From: a virus | Length of the DNA stretch: 63,728 nucleotides | Virus record (IMG/VR): IMGVR_UViG_3300037294_000424 | Location: 1-63,728 of that record | Strand: one strand, 5' to 3' | Shown: in pieces, positions 24,307 to 33,703 of the stretch | Layout: each line of letters begins with the position of its first letter | Position numbering within the stretch: the first letter of the stretch is position 1 | Program-made: the position numbers and the translations under genes | Notes under the pieces: model-generated | Told to the model about the DNA's origin: nothing | The model's input: the letters and a program-made list of their open reading frames with translations, nothing else | Database searches by the model: none

Positions 24307-25988
24307 TGGAAATTAGCACTTTAATGTCAGGCGGTGGTGGTGGCTTGCCTGTTTCCGCTAGCATAGGGTTAAAGCAAGACCGTTTTGTTGTTGGAATTAA
24401 TGATGAAATATGGCTGCGATCTGGTGTGCTGGAAACTGATGTTTCAAAGTATCCTTTAGCGCCAGTTTCACCTTATCTTAGGACGGCTGTCATTCCTTAT
24501 CAGTTGCAATCTTTCAACGGCAGTTCTGCAACTATAAAAAACACTTATGGTCTGCATAATCGAGTTTATTTAAACACAAAAAAGGACTTGTTATGGACGC
24601 CTTCAGGGGCAATAATTTTTGAATATAAAATAGATGGTACGCCAACTGGCCGTACAATCTTTAATGGGCAGTCCGTTTCCCATATTTGCTACAACCCTTA
24701 TCGTAACTCTATTGTTTCAATTGATTCGATAGGGCAGCTTGCAGAAAACGATATTGATACGGGTGCTATTTTGCGTTATCAAACGCAACTGTTTGTTAAT
24801 GGAACGACAGTGTCAATGGCTGACATGATCGGGTTTAGTTTTGACGGTACTTATTACGTAGCGGCGTATTCTCATGGCAATCAGAACGTAGCGGCGTATT
24901 CTCATGGCAATCAGAACATGTTATTAGTTTACTTTGACTTGGACTTAAATTATATCACGGCAAAATCAATCGTCCTTACTGAGTCAAGTAGTAAAAGTTA
25001 CAAGGCTATTGGGTTCGATATAGATATAAAAGCAAAGATAATTATCGTAACTCGACGCAATGACAGCGGAGAATCTTATTCATGTGGTGTTTCTGTATTT
25101 GATTACGATGGTAATTCGTTGTTTTTATTTGACAAGGGCAAGGATGTTGATGACACTATTTTGGGCGGGCTTTTAGTGCCCCCAGTTGTGTTAAGGGATT
25201 ATGGTTTAATCATGCTGGTGGGGCAGATTGGCAATGCGTTATTGAACACCAACAAGGTTATTTATAGTCGACCTGTGAGTAATACCTTTGCAGCGGGAAT
25301 CACCTTGTTTACTGATGCTGGTGGTTTTGGTTGGGGGCTAAATCCAGCCACTAAGACTATATTCAAATATAGTGGTAGGAGAGGGAAAATTTCATATTTC
25401 GGGCAAAACTATGCGCTAGCAGGCATTACGTCAGCAATACAGGATTTTTGCGGGGCTTCCAATGGGTGCTTATGGGTGCTTGATGGTTTTAGTTTGGTTA
25501 GAGAGTACAATCTACTTGGTGTTGCAACAGGGAAAACTATTACATTAAGCCGGCCGTGCCGCGCAATGGTTACTGACGGTGAATTTGTTTACACGTTAAC
25601 TTATGGCCTTGCTACCACGGAGGTTACAAAGTTTGACAGTAGTGGGGCAATTGTTGAGGTCTTTTTAAGACCTAATATGTTCAATATGCATGACGCTAGT
25701 AGGCACTTAGCCTTTACTGGTGAGTTTTGGGTTGCTCATGCTGGCAACTCCATAGCAATGATTTTAGATAAGGATTTTAACTACCTAGGGCATGAGCACT
25801 CAATCCTCGAAGCATACTATCGGCCCACTCTTTATAACGGCTACAGCGTTCTAGGTAACATTCTTTTTGTAGCGAGAGACCTTGTCCACTATGCCTATGC
25901 CGCAGGTCGGAGCTTTATTCCCGTCATAGGCGAGATGTACGAATCAAAAGATACTAATGGATTACCTAATTACATGAGGATTAAGTAA
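24306..25988 (+). CDS. Putative receptor-binding tail fibre (beta-propeller-like)
   Basis: A 560-aa protein with a short Gly-rich N-terminal link, then repeated strand-turn units (for example SFDGTYYVAAYSHG, LWVLDGFSLVREYN, FVYTLTYGLATTEVTKFDSSG) like blades of a propeller. It is the last large tail gene and looks AT-richer than its neighbours, as expected for a host-range gene gained by exchange. A 10-residue segment is duplicated exactly near residues 185-204. Confidence 0.6.
   Translation: MEISTLMSGGGGGLPVSASIGLKQDRFVVGINDEIWLRSGVLETDVSKYPLAPVSPYLRTAVIPYQLQSFNGSSATIKNTYGLHNRVYLNTKKDLLWTPSGAIIFEYKIDGTPTGRTIFNGQSVSHICYNPYRNSIVSIDSIGQLAENDIDTGAILRYQTQLFVNGTTVSMADMIGFSFDGTYYVAAYSHGNQNVAAYSHGNQNMLLVYFDLDLNYITAKSIVLTESSSKSYKAIGFDIDIKAKIIIVTRRNDSGESYSCGVSVFDYDGNSLFLFDKGKDVDDTILGGLLVPPVVLRDYGLIMLVGQIGNALLNTNKVIYSRPVSNTFAAGITLFTDAGGFGWGLNPATKTIFKYSGRRGKISYFGQNYALAGITSAIQDFCGASNGCLWVLDGFSLVREYNLLGVATGKTITLSRPCRAMVTDGEFVYTLTYGLATTEVTKFDSSGAIVEVFLRPNMFNMHDASRHLAFTGEFWVAHAGNSIAMILDKDFNYLGHEHSILEAYYRPTLYNGYSVLGNILFVARDLVHYAYAAGRSFIPVIGEMYESKDTNGLPNYMRIK
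24858..24917 (+). repeat. Exact 30-bp tandem duplication in the fibre gene
   Basis: 24858-24887 and 24888-24917 are identical. The copy is in frame and adds VAAYSHGNQN a second time. Confidence 0.95.
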
Positions 25989-26312
25989 ATGGCTCTGATA
26001 GTTGTTAATGCTGGTACAAATTTAGACTCGTTTAAAATAACACGGCTCGCCTTTTTTTCCCGATTTAGTACAGATGAGCTTGTCGCTGTTGATCTTGCTG
26101 GCTTGCTGCCTGATACAAGCGGCGCATACGTCAGGACGTTTATGCTAAAAGTTAATTCAGCGGCTTACATTGATTTAAGTCGTGATGATACGAAAGATGG
26201 TGTTAATTCACTTGTGACATTGAATTTGCTAACGGCTGACCGCGCCAACGAGGTTTTAGAAAATCCCATAACAGATATAGAGCGGCCTACTTGGTCACAA
26301 GGGAGAATATAA
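25989..26312 (+). CDS. Small hypothetical protein after the fibre gene
   Basis: A 107-aa protein starting right after the fibre stop and ending on the start of the amidase-like gene. It is alpha/beta with no recognised motif. Position suggests a fibre accessory or assembly protein. Confidence 0.6.
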   Translation: MALIVVNAGTNLDSFKITRLAFFSRFSTDELVAVDLAGLLPDTSGAYVRTFMLKVNSAAYIDLSRDDTKDGVNSLVTLNLLTADRANEVLENPITDIERPTWSQGRI

Positions 26313-26743
26313 TGGAAAAAGTACCCGTTATTTTTGGTCGAAACTGGCTACCGTTCAGCGTGTTAATTCGCGTTGTTACAATTAGTCGTTGGAGTCATTG
26401 CGGCTTAATTTCTGATTGCGGCCTGTATGTTTATGAGTCTACATTTATAGGCGGCGTCCAAAGAGTACCTATTGCAGATTTTAAAAAGCGCTACGGTAAG
26501 ACTGCTATGGGGTCTATGTATTGTGTTTCACGTAAAAAGGCATATGAAATCGCACAGTCAAAGCTAGGCCATCGGTATGACTTGCTGGCTGTGTTTGGTA
26601 TTTTATTTAAAACGGGCTGGGGCCGAGATAATCAATGGTTATGCAGTGAATACTTAGCTGAATGCACCCAACTGTTCAGAAGTGACAAAACAGCCTCTAT
26701 CTCGCCAGAAGGGTGTTACAGGCTAACACACGACATAGCGTAG
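26312..26743 (+). CDS. Permuted papain-like (NlpC/P60, YiiX-type) hydrolase
   Basis: A 143-aa protein. WSHCGLI (about 28-34) supplies the His and QWLCSEYLAEC (about 109-119) the Cys of the circularly permuted NlpC/P60-like families, in which His precedes Cys. Such enzymes hydrolyse amide bonds in peptidoglycan or lipids. Last gene before a terminator and followed by a holin, so it may be the endolysin, or a virion enzyme. The frame opens at 26291, but GGGAGAA supports the ATG at 26312. Confidence 0.65.
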   Translation: MEKVPVIFGRNWLPFSVLIRVVTISRWSHCGLISDCGLYVYESTFIGGVQRVPIADFKKRYGKTAMGSMYCVSRKKAYEIAQSKLGHRYDLLAVFGILFKTGWGRDNQWLCSEYLAECTQLFRSDKTASISPEGCYRLTHDIA

Positions 26744-26778
26744 TCGCTTATTTCCCAATAATTAACAATCAAAAAAGA

Positions 26779-26813
26779 AGTCCCTTATCATTCGCTGGTA
26801 AGGGACTTTTTTT
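26779..26813 (+). terminator. Terminator between tail operon and lysis genes
   Basis: A 9-bp perfect stem (AGTCCCTTA/TAAGGGACT), 11-nt loop and seven T residues. The holin ATG lies only 18 bases downstream. Confidence 0.85.
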
Positions 26814-26830
26814 ATGGGGCTACGAGAAGA

Positions 26831-27124
26831 ATGTTTGTATTAGCTATGTTGCCTCTGGCGGTTGCAGTGATGGTGTTGTCCGTGTTTTCGGGGTTCGCGT
26901 CCTACCTTCAAGGCTTAAGGGAAGAGCGCTTTGAACGTGGGTGGTTAAATTTGTCGGGAGAAATAACCTCGGCAGTGGTTGCAGGTATGGCGGTGTTGTT
27001 TCTTGGGACTTGGCAAGAGCACCCAGAGTCGCTGACTTGTTTAGTTTCATTGGTTGCAGCCTCAAAAGGCAAAGAGTCTCTTTGTGCGCTGTGGGATATG
27101 TTTTTTAAACGAAAGGTTGGGTAA
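26831..27124 (+). CDS. Holin (LydA / phage_holin type)
   Basis: A 97-aa protein with a hydrophobic N-terminal segment (about 3-27), a second one near 45-60, and a charged C-terminus (FKRKVG). The segment LNLSGEITSAVVAGMA resembles the LydA-like holin family, found for example in P1. Holins open the inner membrane at lysis. The gene begins right after a strong terminator, so read-through or antitermination may control it. Confidence 0.7.
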   Translation: MFVLAMLPLAVAVMVLSVFSGFASYLQGLREERFERGWLNLSGEITSAVVAGMAVLFLGTWQEHPESLTCLVSLVAASKGKESLCALWDMFFKRKVG

Positions 27125-27127
27125 GGT

Positions 27128-27562
27128 ATGGAATTTAATCTAAGCGAGCTATCGGCGTATTCCGTCATTGCTGCGTTGGTATTGGGGTGCATAGGGGATA
27201 GATGGCTGCTGGCAAGAGCTGCGGTAACGATAACGAAAGTTAAGCAGCATAAAAACATGGATGGCATGATCCGTTTTGCTCTGCATTACAAGATGAAAAA
27301 CTTACCTGCATGGTCAGAAATAAGGTATTCACTGGTAGACAAAAAGAACCCTGCGACCATTATCAGCGGCAAAACTCGCGGCCTAGACTTTAGCAAACTA
27401 GGGCTTAATGCCGAGTACCTTTTGCTAAGAGAAGATATTGTCAGCGGCGGCGATTGGGAGCTTAAAATCAAGATAACCACGGTAGCGGGCCGTCTCAATC
27501 CGTTATACAGCCTTTTCCCCTCGCAAACCTTTCACATTCAATCATTAAGGATCGCCAAATGA
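27128..27562 (+). CDS. Membrane-anchored hypothetical protein next to the holin
   Basis: A 144-aa protein with one N-terminal transmembrane segment (about 10-30) and a soluble beta-rich remainder. It overlaps the DarA-like gene by 4 bases and lies 4 bases after the holin. It could be an antiholin or accessory lysis protein; no family recognised. Confidence 0.6.
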   Translation: MEFNLSELSAYSVIAALVLGCIGDRWLLARAAVTITKVKQHKNMDGMIRFALHYKMKNLPAWSEIRYSLVDKKNPATIISGKTRGLDFSKLGLNAEYLLLREDIVSGGDWELKIKITTVAGRLNPLYSLFPSQTFHIQSLRIAK

Positions 27563-28185
27563 GTGATGAACTATTCAGTAAGAACAAGCAACGGTATTTC
27601 ACGCTCGACTATGATAACGCCACCGAGTCGGGCCTGAAGCCGTTAATTGCGGCCTTTGGCAAGGCGGGTGAAAAGGTTGTTGAAGTTGTCGCAAGTAACA
27701 TGAAAAAGCGCACGGATGGCAACTTTCAAAAGCAAGCCCAATTCATTTTCGAGAACGGCCAATCACTTGTTATCACCATTGGCGAGCTGGGCGATGTGGC
27801 ACTAACAAAGCTTAACAGCACAATCATTCCCATTAGCGACTCAGGCACGATAAATGCCTATGCAAAAGACGTATCTAACGCCATGGGTAAGAATCAGGTT
27901 AAGTTTGAAAAGGCTTTGGCCCGTAAAGCTGCTGCTGCCATTAAAGATGTGTCTAACGTCAAGCCAGCGTCTAAGTCGTTAGCGGCCCGAGTCGTGGAAG
28001 CCCAGCAAGCCATGAGTGCGGCCACCAGCAATATTGAAGCGGAAAGTAAGCGCTTAGCAGAAGCTAATTTATTGAAGAATAAAAACAGTGAAGAGCTTGA
28101 TCGCTTAAAGAGCCAGTTATCCGCCGCCAAAAGTGAAGAAAACAGCTTGGCCGATGCCATTAGTGAACTAGAAGGTAAAGCATAA
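27559..28185 (+). CDS. DarA N-terminal-domain-like protein (anti-restriction)
   Basis: A 208-aa protein. The N-terminal 110 residues (YFTLDYDNA, FENGQSLVITIGELGDV and TIIPISDSG segments) match my memory of the 'defence against restriction A, N-terminal' family. Residues about 140-205 form a coiled coil. In P1 the Dar/Ddr proteins are packed in the head, injected with DNA and protect it from type I restriction. It is coupled by overlaps to its neighbours. The family call is from memory. Confidence 0.6.
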   Translation: MSDELFSKNKQRYFTLDYDNATESGLKPLIAAFGKAGEKVVEVVASNMKKRTDGNFQKQAQFIFENGQSLVITIGELGDVALTKLNSTIIPISDSGTINAYAKDVSNAMGKNQVKFEKALARKAAAAIKDVSNVKPASKSLAARVVEAQQAMSAATSNIEAESKRLAEANLLKNKNSEELDRLKSQLSAAKSEENSLADAISELEGKA

Positions 28186-31079
28186 TGTTAAAGACAAGGA
28201 TCATACTTAATGGCTTAGTACACGGCTTGTCTGCCATGACCATTAAAGATTATGAGTATGAAGCGCTACTTGAAACAGATGGCGACTTGATGTTTGAATC
28301 TGTCACGCTCGAAGAGCTGGATAATACTTATCTGTATGGCAAGCCAATGGCCCCCGCGCCAATGTTTGAAGCGATAACGACGACTAAAAACCGTATTGAT
28401 AGAACCATGATGGCCTTTCATCGTGAGCTTACTCGCCAGTTTACAGGGACAGATATTGCGCCTGAAGTGGCCGAGATATCAAAGCCTAAGATCTCTGCGG
28501 GCTTTGCCACGTTAACGGCTCGCTTCCCGCTTAGTGACGGCCAGAGTATTGGCATTATCTTTCACTCACCCTCGGGTGATCCCGCTAAAATCGTTGAGGC
28601 TGATGTGCTGGTGGCCTTCCGTTTCGTGCTTAATAAGCGCGATGTAACGCCAACGGTCGCGCCTGCTGGTGGCGTTGATGTGTCACTAAAGCAAGTAACG
28701 CTTAAGCTCGCCAACTTAGCCGAGCGCAATTCTGCTAAATTCCAAGCGGCTCAGGCAAAGAACAAAGCCAAGAAGGCTGAACTAACCACTATCCAAAATG
28801 AGACTGAGGCCAAAGGGCTAGAGCTAAGCGAATTGTCGTCAAGAGCCGATAGCACTGAATCTGAGGCGGTATTACTTGTGGATCGGGCAAAGACGTACAC
28901 GTTAGCACTTAGCAAGGCAGGCGAGCGTATAGGCGTACTCAAGAAGCGATTAGCAGCCCTTCAGGCACAGGCCAAGCCCGCTAAGCCAGCCGAACAAACA
29001 GGTGACACGCCCGAGGCAAGCCCTACGCCGTCGGTTGCGATGACTGAAAATGACAATGCCGAGATAAAACACTTCATCAAAACAATCGCAAGAGATATCA
29101 AAGTCTATGAAATGATAAACACGGGCGATCCTTCTATGGCGGGGATGGATGCAAGAGCATTCTCAACGTCCATTAGCAATCGCGTTAAAACCCTGCATAA
29201 GAATGGCAAGCAAGCCGTTGTTGATGGTGTTTTAGCCCATATTGCACAGGTTAACCCCTCGCTGACTAAGCCCTTGTTTACCGACAGGCATAAAATTTGG
29301 ACGCTAGGCAGCGGTAAGCCCATTGAAGAAACCGCTAAGCCAGCTTCACCCGCTAAGCCCGTGCAAGATAAGGCTACTAATGAGGTGTTGGCATATCGCC
29401 ACTACGCTAAGCTAAGCGGCAACCTAGAAGAGCGCCCAAGCGATGCGGTAGGTGTTATGAAAGGCAACCAGCTATCAGCCGCGCCTGAGGTTGTCACTAT
29501 GGTTGCAGCCAAAGCGCTGGGAGACGTTGCTGGCGTTCTGGTTTACACCAAAAAGCTCACTGATGCCGATATCACCAAATACGGCCTTGTTGATATCACG
29601 CCTGATGCAGTAGAGCTAGGTAGCGATGGCAGTCTTGCTATCGACTTTAAGACAGAGGTTAGCAATTTAATCTCTACCCACTTTGGTAAAACGTGGCATG
29701 AAATAGGCTTAGAAGATCCTTACTCATTGCCCAAAATTATAAGTGGAGATCCCCGTTTCAATACCGCTCAACGCGATGAGCTTATGAAGGTGGTAGCTCA
29801 GTACCAGATTGATAAGCGCATTGCTGACTCACAAGCCATCTTTGGCGCGGGTGATTTACATTGGTACGGTCTGCGAGCTAGGCCGCTTTCGTTTGGTGCT
29901 TCCCCTAAAGCTCAGGTTGTTGTGCAGCTTGATAATGCCATGGCCTCGGTAAAATTCCCTTTGCTTCAAAACAGCAATTCACTTCGTCACGGCGCGGTGG
30001 CATACCTTGAACCGCTATCTCAGGAGGACATTAAGAGTTATGAATTTGTTGATCTAGCGGCTGGGAGCGGTCAGCTTGATGATGAAGATTATGAATACGC
30101 CATGGCCGATCTGGTAACGGCGCTTTTGGATCGACACGGTGAAAGCTCAATGCGGATAGCGCCTGAGGTTGTTGAGTCGATAATTCAGGGGTTTAATGAT
30201 AACCGTGTAATGTTCATAGCAAAAATAACCCGTAACGTGGAAGCCTTTAAAAGTCGAAAGGTCGATCCTGAAACTTACGAGAATTTCAAAATATTTTCAG
30301 AACAAGTCACGGCTAAAGCTTTGGAAGAAGAGTTGATGAAGTGGGCCATAGATAGCGACGGTGAGCGTATTGCTTCAGAACCCGCGCAAACGCCAAAATC
30401 AACCGTGATAAAGTTACTCGACGGGTTCACGGGTTATAACGGTGTGTCGCTACAGTATGCGGAGAACAAGGGTGAGTACATTGTAATTTATAACCCTTCC
30501 GATAAGCGCGAGCCTGAGTTTGCCCTTTATAAGAATGATCAGATGGCTAAAGACTTCACTTTTGAAGGCTTTAACGAGTTTGTTCGGTCGGATAAAGAAT
30601 TGCCTGTATTTATTCTTGACGCTCTGAAGTCTGTCGATATGGGAAAACATATTGATGCGAGCGGTAAAATGACCAATAGCGGTCAGGATGCAATTTTAGA
30701 CGCTTTCTTCAGTGAAGAAAGAATACAAGCATACTTTGGCGGGCTAGGAGAAATGACTAAGTTTGTCCAAGATGTGAAAGCGGATCATAACAATGGCAGC
30801 AAGCCATTTATGCAAACCTATCAAGGCGCTGAAGGTGAAGAGTTCACGCCCGCTCAAGAAGGCACTGGCGAGCTACCCCCTGAACAAGTGGAGAATGAAG
30901 TGATTAAGACGCTAGAAGACGCGCTAGTTAATGAGAGTGATGTTGAGGCGCTAATCAATATTCTTGAGAAGGCCATTGAAGATCTAGAGCAAGCAGGCAC
31001 TTATGATGAAAACGAGGCCTTAGTTGAGAAGGTGTCCGACCGCATTACTGAGCTTCTAGTCCAAGAGGGGCCAAAATAA
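28185..31079 (+). CDS. Large DarA-related internal head protein
   Basis: A 964-aa protein. Residues about 105-190 (FPLSDGQSIGIIFHSP, VAFRFVLNKRDVTPTVAPAGG, KLANLAERNSAKFQAA) match the conserved block of DarA-related proteins in phages and integrative elements. A coiled coil follows (about 190-260). The remainder is mixed and ends in an acidic helical tail. Its start overlaps the upstream DarA-N-like gene by one base, and it overlaps the following small gene. A virion-borne role in protecting incoming DNA is inferred from the family. Confidence 0.65.
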   Translation: MLKTRIILNGLVHGLSAMTIKDYEYEALLETDGDLMFESVTLEELDNTYLYGKPMAPAPMFEAITTTKNRIDRTMMAFHRELTRQFTGTDIAPEVAEISKPKISAGFATLTARFPLSDGQSIGIIFHSPSGDPAKIVEADVLVAFRFVLNKRDVTPTVAPAGGVDVSLKQVTLKLANLAERNSAKFQAAQAKNKAKKAELTTIQNETEAKGLELSELSSRADSTESEAVLLVDRAKTYTLALSKAGERIGVLKKRLAALQAQAKPAKPAEQTGDTPEASPTPSVAMTENDNAEIKHFIKTIARDIKVYEMINTGDPSMAGMDARAFSTSISNRVKTLHKNGKQAVVDGVLAHIAQVNPSLTKPLFTDRHKIWTLGSGKPIEETAKPASPAKPVQDKATNEVLAYRHYAKLSGNLEERPSDAVGVMKGNQLSAAPEVVTMVAAKALGDVAGVLVYTKKLTDADITKYGLVDITPDAVELGSDGSLAIDFKTEVSNLISTHFGKTWHEIGLEDPYSLPKIISGDPRFNTAQRDELMKVVAQYQIDKRIADSQAIFGAGDLHWYGLRARPLSFGASPKAQVVVQLDNAMASVKFPLLQNSNSLRHGAVAYLEPLSQEDIKSYEFVDLAAGSGQLDDEDYEYAMADLVTALLDRHGESSMRIAPEVVESIIQGFNDNRVMFIAKITRNVEAFKSRKVDPETYENFKIFSEQVTAKALEEELMKWAIDSDGERIASEPAQTPKSTVIKLLDGFTGYNGVSLQYAENKGEYIVIYNPSDKREPEFALYKNDQMAKDFTFEGFNEFVRSDKELPVFILDALKSVDMGKHIDASGKMTNSGQDAILDAFFSEERIQAYFGGLGEMTKFVQDVKADHNNGSKPFMQTYQGAEGEEFTPAQEGTGELPPEQVENEVIKTLEDALVNESDVEALINILEKAIEDLEQAGTYDENEALVEKVSDRITELLVQEGPK

Positions 31080-31405
31080 TGAAGCTATCCTCAAAAGAAA
31101 AGCTGGCTATTCAGCGTGAAAACCTCGGCATTAAAAAACAGCTTGAGGCTGGTGGCCTGAAGGCGAAAGATAAAACCCCCCTGCAAAGATTGTGGAAGGA
31201 AAACCTTAAGCGCCTTGAAGTTAAAGCGCAGGGTCAAACAGAAGGCGGGATGATTGATAAGTACGTCTCAGGGGGCTTTAACAGTGTGGATATTATGAAG
31301 TTTTTAGAAGTGATTGATCAGGTCAGTGCTGAAGGGGCAGATCTCGACCAGCTAAAGACAGGTGCAAAGTCTTGGGCCGAGGCTAACGAACCCTTACTTT
31401 CTTAA
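31079..31405 (+). CDS. Small hypothetical protein in the Dar-like operon
   Basis: A 108-aa, charged helical protein with a basic N-terminal half and acidic C-terminal half. Its ATG overlaps the upstream stop. The tight coupling suggests that it works with the DarA-like protein, perhaps as partner or chaperone. No motif recognised. Confidence 0.6.
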   Translation: MKLSSKEKLAIQRENLGIKKQLEAGGLKAKDKTPLQRLWKENLKRLEVKAQGQTEGGMIDKYVSGGFNSVDIMKFLEVIDQVSAEGADLDQLKTGAKSWAEANEPLLS

Positions 31406-31421
31406 TTAATCGCCATTAACA

Positions 31422-31446
31422 GGGGGCTATCATAGCCCCCTTATTC
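31422..31446 (+). terminator. GC-rich hairpin inside the Dar-like operon
   Basis: An 8-bp stem GGGGGCTA/TAGCCCCC with a 3-nt loop, followed by an interrupted T tract. It may terminate or attenuate transcription before the 31460 gene. Confidence 0.55.
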
Positions 31447-31459
31447 TTGCAGGTATCCC

Positions 31460-33703
31460 ATGAATAAAATAATCCTCCCCCAAGCGCAAACAGGGGATTC
31501 TAAAAGCATTACAACAGTCACAGGTCGCGCCGTTCAGGTTCAATTTGCCGCCGTCGAGTTATCAAGCCTAATCACCTCAAATCATCTTAACGGGGCCGTT
31601 AATGAGTTTTACCCCCAAGAGCTTCAACCAAGAAATAGAACCTCGCTAGCAAGCATACAGAAGGTTTCCGCTAGTTCTAGAGTCGTGTCGCTGGGTTGGC
31701 TATCTACCTCTGACACAAGCGTTTCAGGTGCGCCTATCATCGGTGAAGATATGATTGTTGAGTCAGGTAATGGCCGAGTGATGGCAGTTCGCAAGGCATA
31801 CGCTGAAGGGGGTTGTGATAATTATAGAGAACGGCTTGCATTGGCTGCTGAGCAGTTTGGCCTTGCTGAAGCCACAATAAGAAGCATGAGAGCGCCTGTC
31901 CTTGTGCGTATAAGGCTCACAGAAATGGACAGGGCTGTATTTGCTCAAGAGTCCAATCATGACGATGAGGCAACTAGACAATCGTCTCATCCAGACATAA
32001 TTAATATGTTTGAGTCTATTGGTAGCGATATTGATAGAACCCGCGATGCAGGCAAAATTAAGGCGATGCTGTATCACAGCTATTTACAGTCTAGAAGGAC
32101 AACAAAGGAGCAGGTAGAGGATGCTATAGCCACAGTGCTGGAAAGGTCTATAAAAAACCGAGACGGCAAGGCATTCAGCTATGACTACACGCTGCTAGAA
32201 AAGCTGGTTGACAGAGGTCAGTTAGCGGGACTCAACTTGCACAGCGAAATATCGCGGTTCTGGCACCGCATAGCTGAAAAGATCCTCCCTGATGAAATGG
32301 GCAGTAATATATGGCTATCGGTTATGGCTAGAATTAGCGGCATACTTAATATTGCTGAAATGCTTGCAGCCATTGAAAGTAAAGATTTTGACCGAATAAA
32401 GCCCGTTTACGAATGGATAACGAAAAATAAAGAACAACTTAAAAACGGGTCGTTCGGGTACGAAATGGCTAACGCCTTTGCAGATAGGCCGCTTTCACAG
32501 CAAGAGTATGACGACTTTCTTGAAACAACTATCGACACGGCGCTATACATTGACGCCCCTATTAATGCGCTGGTTGACGACCAAAGGGCGCTAATAGAAT
32601 ACATAACCAATGGATATGGAGAGTTGCCAGTATCAAAGGAAGAGCTGCTTAGGGAGTTCAAGGCCGCGCTAGTAAGAAAGGATTTATTACCGAAAGACAA
32701 CACGCTAGAAGGCGATGAGTTAATTAAAGCCCTCACCTCTGGCCTGCCAAAGAGCAGTACCATAGCTAAAGAGGCTAGCCTTCAAGCAATGAAGGATAGA
32801 AACAAAAAAGATCCTACTGATGTGTCTGATTGGAAACTGCATTCTTTTGAGCGAGATCTAGAAAGAGGGGCGAAATTCTTTAAGGCGCACAACTTGTCAA
32901 AGTCAGTCATGAATACGACAGAGGCGGCGCTCACGGAGTACCTTGATGGTGGCCCAATACCGCTCTTTGGTTTAGTTGGATTGGAGATAGGCAACGCTAT
33001 GATTGCCGCCGATAAAAAAACAAAGCGGCACTCTGAGGTGGCAGATAAGGTGAGCGAGTATGTAAGCGGGCTGATTGATGGCTATGAGCATACAGACAGC
33101 AAGATAGGCAGCCTCACAACTAAGGCAGTGAAAAGCCTGAAAGCAGAAAATAAAACCCCTCAAGATTTACAGGGGTATGTTGATAGCTTCAGTGCGCTGG
33201 TAGGCGGTAATATAACTAAAATAGCGTTTGAAAATGGAGAATCAGTTAAGGGATCTGGTGGCCGTGCTTATGCCTTGTTTAATCGCCCAACAATCAGCAT
33301 AGGGAAAGAACCGTGTAAAGCGACAATATGGCATGAAATGGGCCACGTAATTGAGAATACAAACCCAATAATACACAATGCCGCGCTCGCGTTGATCAGG
33401 CGTCGCCACCTTCAAGCCATAAAAACGCCTAAAGTGACCAAGCTAAAAACTTATACTGAGTTAGCAACTAACAAGGAATACATAGTAAACAACTTTATTG
33501 AAGAGCCGTATTGCAGCAAGTTTTATACGCCTTCGACTGAAGCAGACAGTGATTTTGCTCATGCCATGGGAACAGAGCTTATTTCTATGGGCTTTGAGTG
33601 GTTATCAGAAAAAGCGTTAATGCCTAAGCTGGTGATGGACAAAGAACTGCTTTCTATTATACTCGCGGCTGTAGGCACTCTAAATGAAAGCGGGGCATCA
33701 TAA
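31460..33703 (+). CDS. DdrB-like protein: ParB-type domain plus HExxH metalloprotease
   Basis: A 747-aa protein. Residues about 30-140 look like the DdrB ParB-superfamily domain (ELQPRNRTSLASIQK, then GAPIIGEDMIVESGNGRVMAV). Near residue 625 there is WHEMGH, a HExxH zinc-protease motif, followed by VIENTNP with a possible further Glu ligand. In P1, DdrB is an injected internal head protein. Combining it with a zincin domain suggests a protein that enters the host cell and cuts a target or itself. Ribosome site AGG upstream of the ATG; a hairpin separates it from the earlier Dar genes. Confidence 0.7.
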   Translation: MNKIILPQAQTGDSKSITTVTGRAVQVQFAAVELSSLITSNHLNGAVNEFYPQELQPRNRTSLASIQKVSASSRVVSLGWLSTSDTSVSGAPIIGEDMIVESGNGRVMAVRKAYAEGGCDNYRERLALAAEQFGLAEATIRSMRAPVLVRIRLTEMDRAVFAQESNHDDEATRQSSHPDIINMFESIGSDIDRTRDAGKIKAMLYHSYLQSRRTTKEQVEDAIATVLERSIKNRDGKAFSYDYTLLEKLVDRGQLAGLNLHSEISRFWHRIAEKILPDEMGSNIWLSVMARISGILNIAEMLAAIESKDFDRIKPVYEWITKNKEQLKNGSFGYEMANAFADRPLSQQEYDDFLETTIDTALYIDAPINALVDDQRALIEYITNGYGELPVSKEELLREFKAALVRKDLLPKDNTLEGDELIKALTSGLPKSSTIAKEASLQAMKDRNKKDPTDVSDWKLHSFERDLERGAKFFKAHNLSKSVMNTTEAALTEYLDGGPIPLFGLVGLEIGNAMIAADKKTKRHSEVADKVSEYVSGLIDGYEHTDSKIGSLTTKAVKSLKAENKTPQDLQGYVDSFSALVGGNITKIAFENGESVKGSGGRAYALFNRPTISIGKEPCKATIWHEMGHVIENTNPIIHNAALALIRRRHLQAIKTPKVTKLKTYTELATNKEYIVNNFIEEPYCSKFYTPSTEADSDFAHAMGTELISMGFEWLSEKALMPKLVMDKELLSIILAAVGTLNESGAS

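Noticed and set aside
26713-26934. 73-aa frame over the holin start.
   Set aside because: It crosses a strong terminator and overlaps the better supported holin gene.
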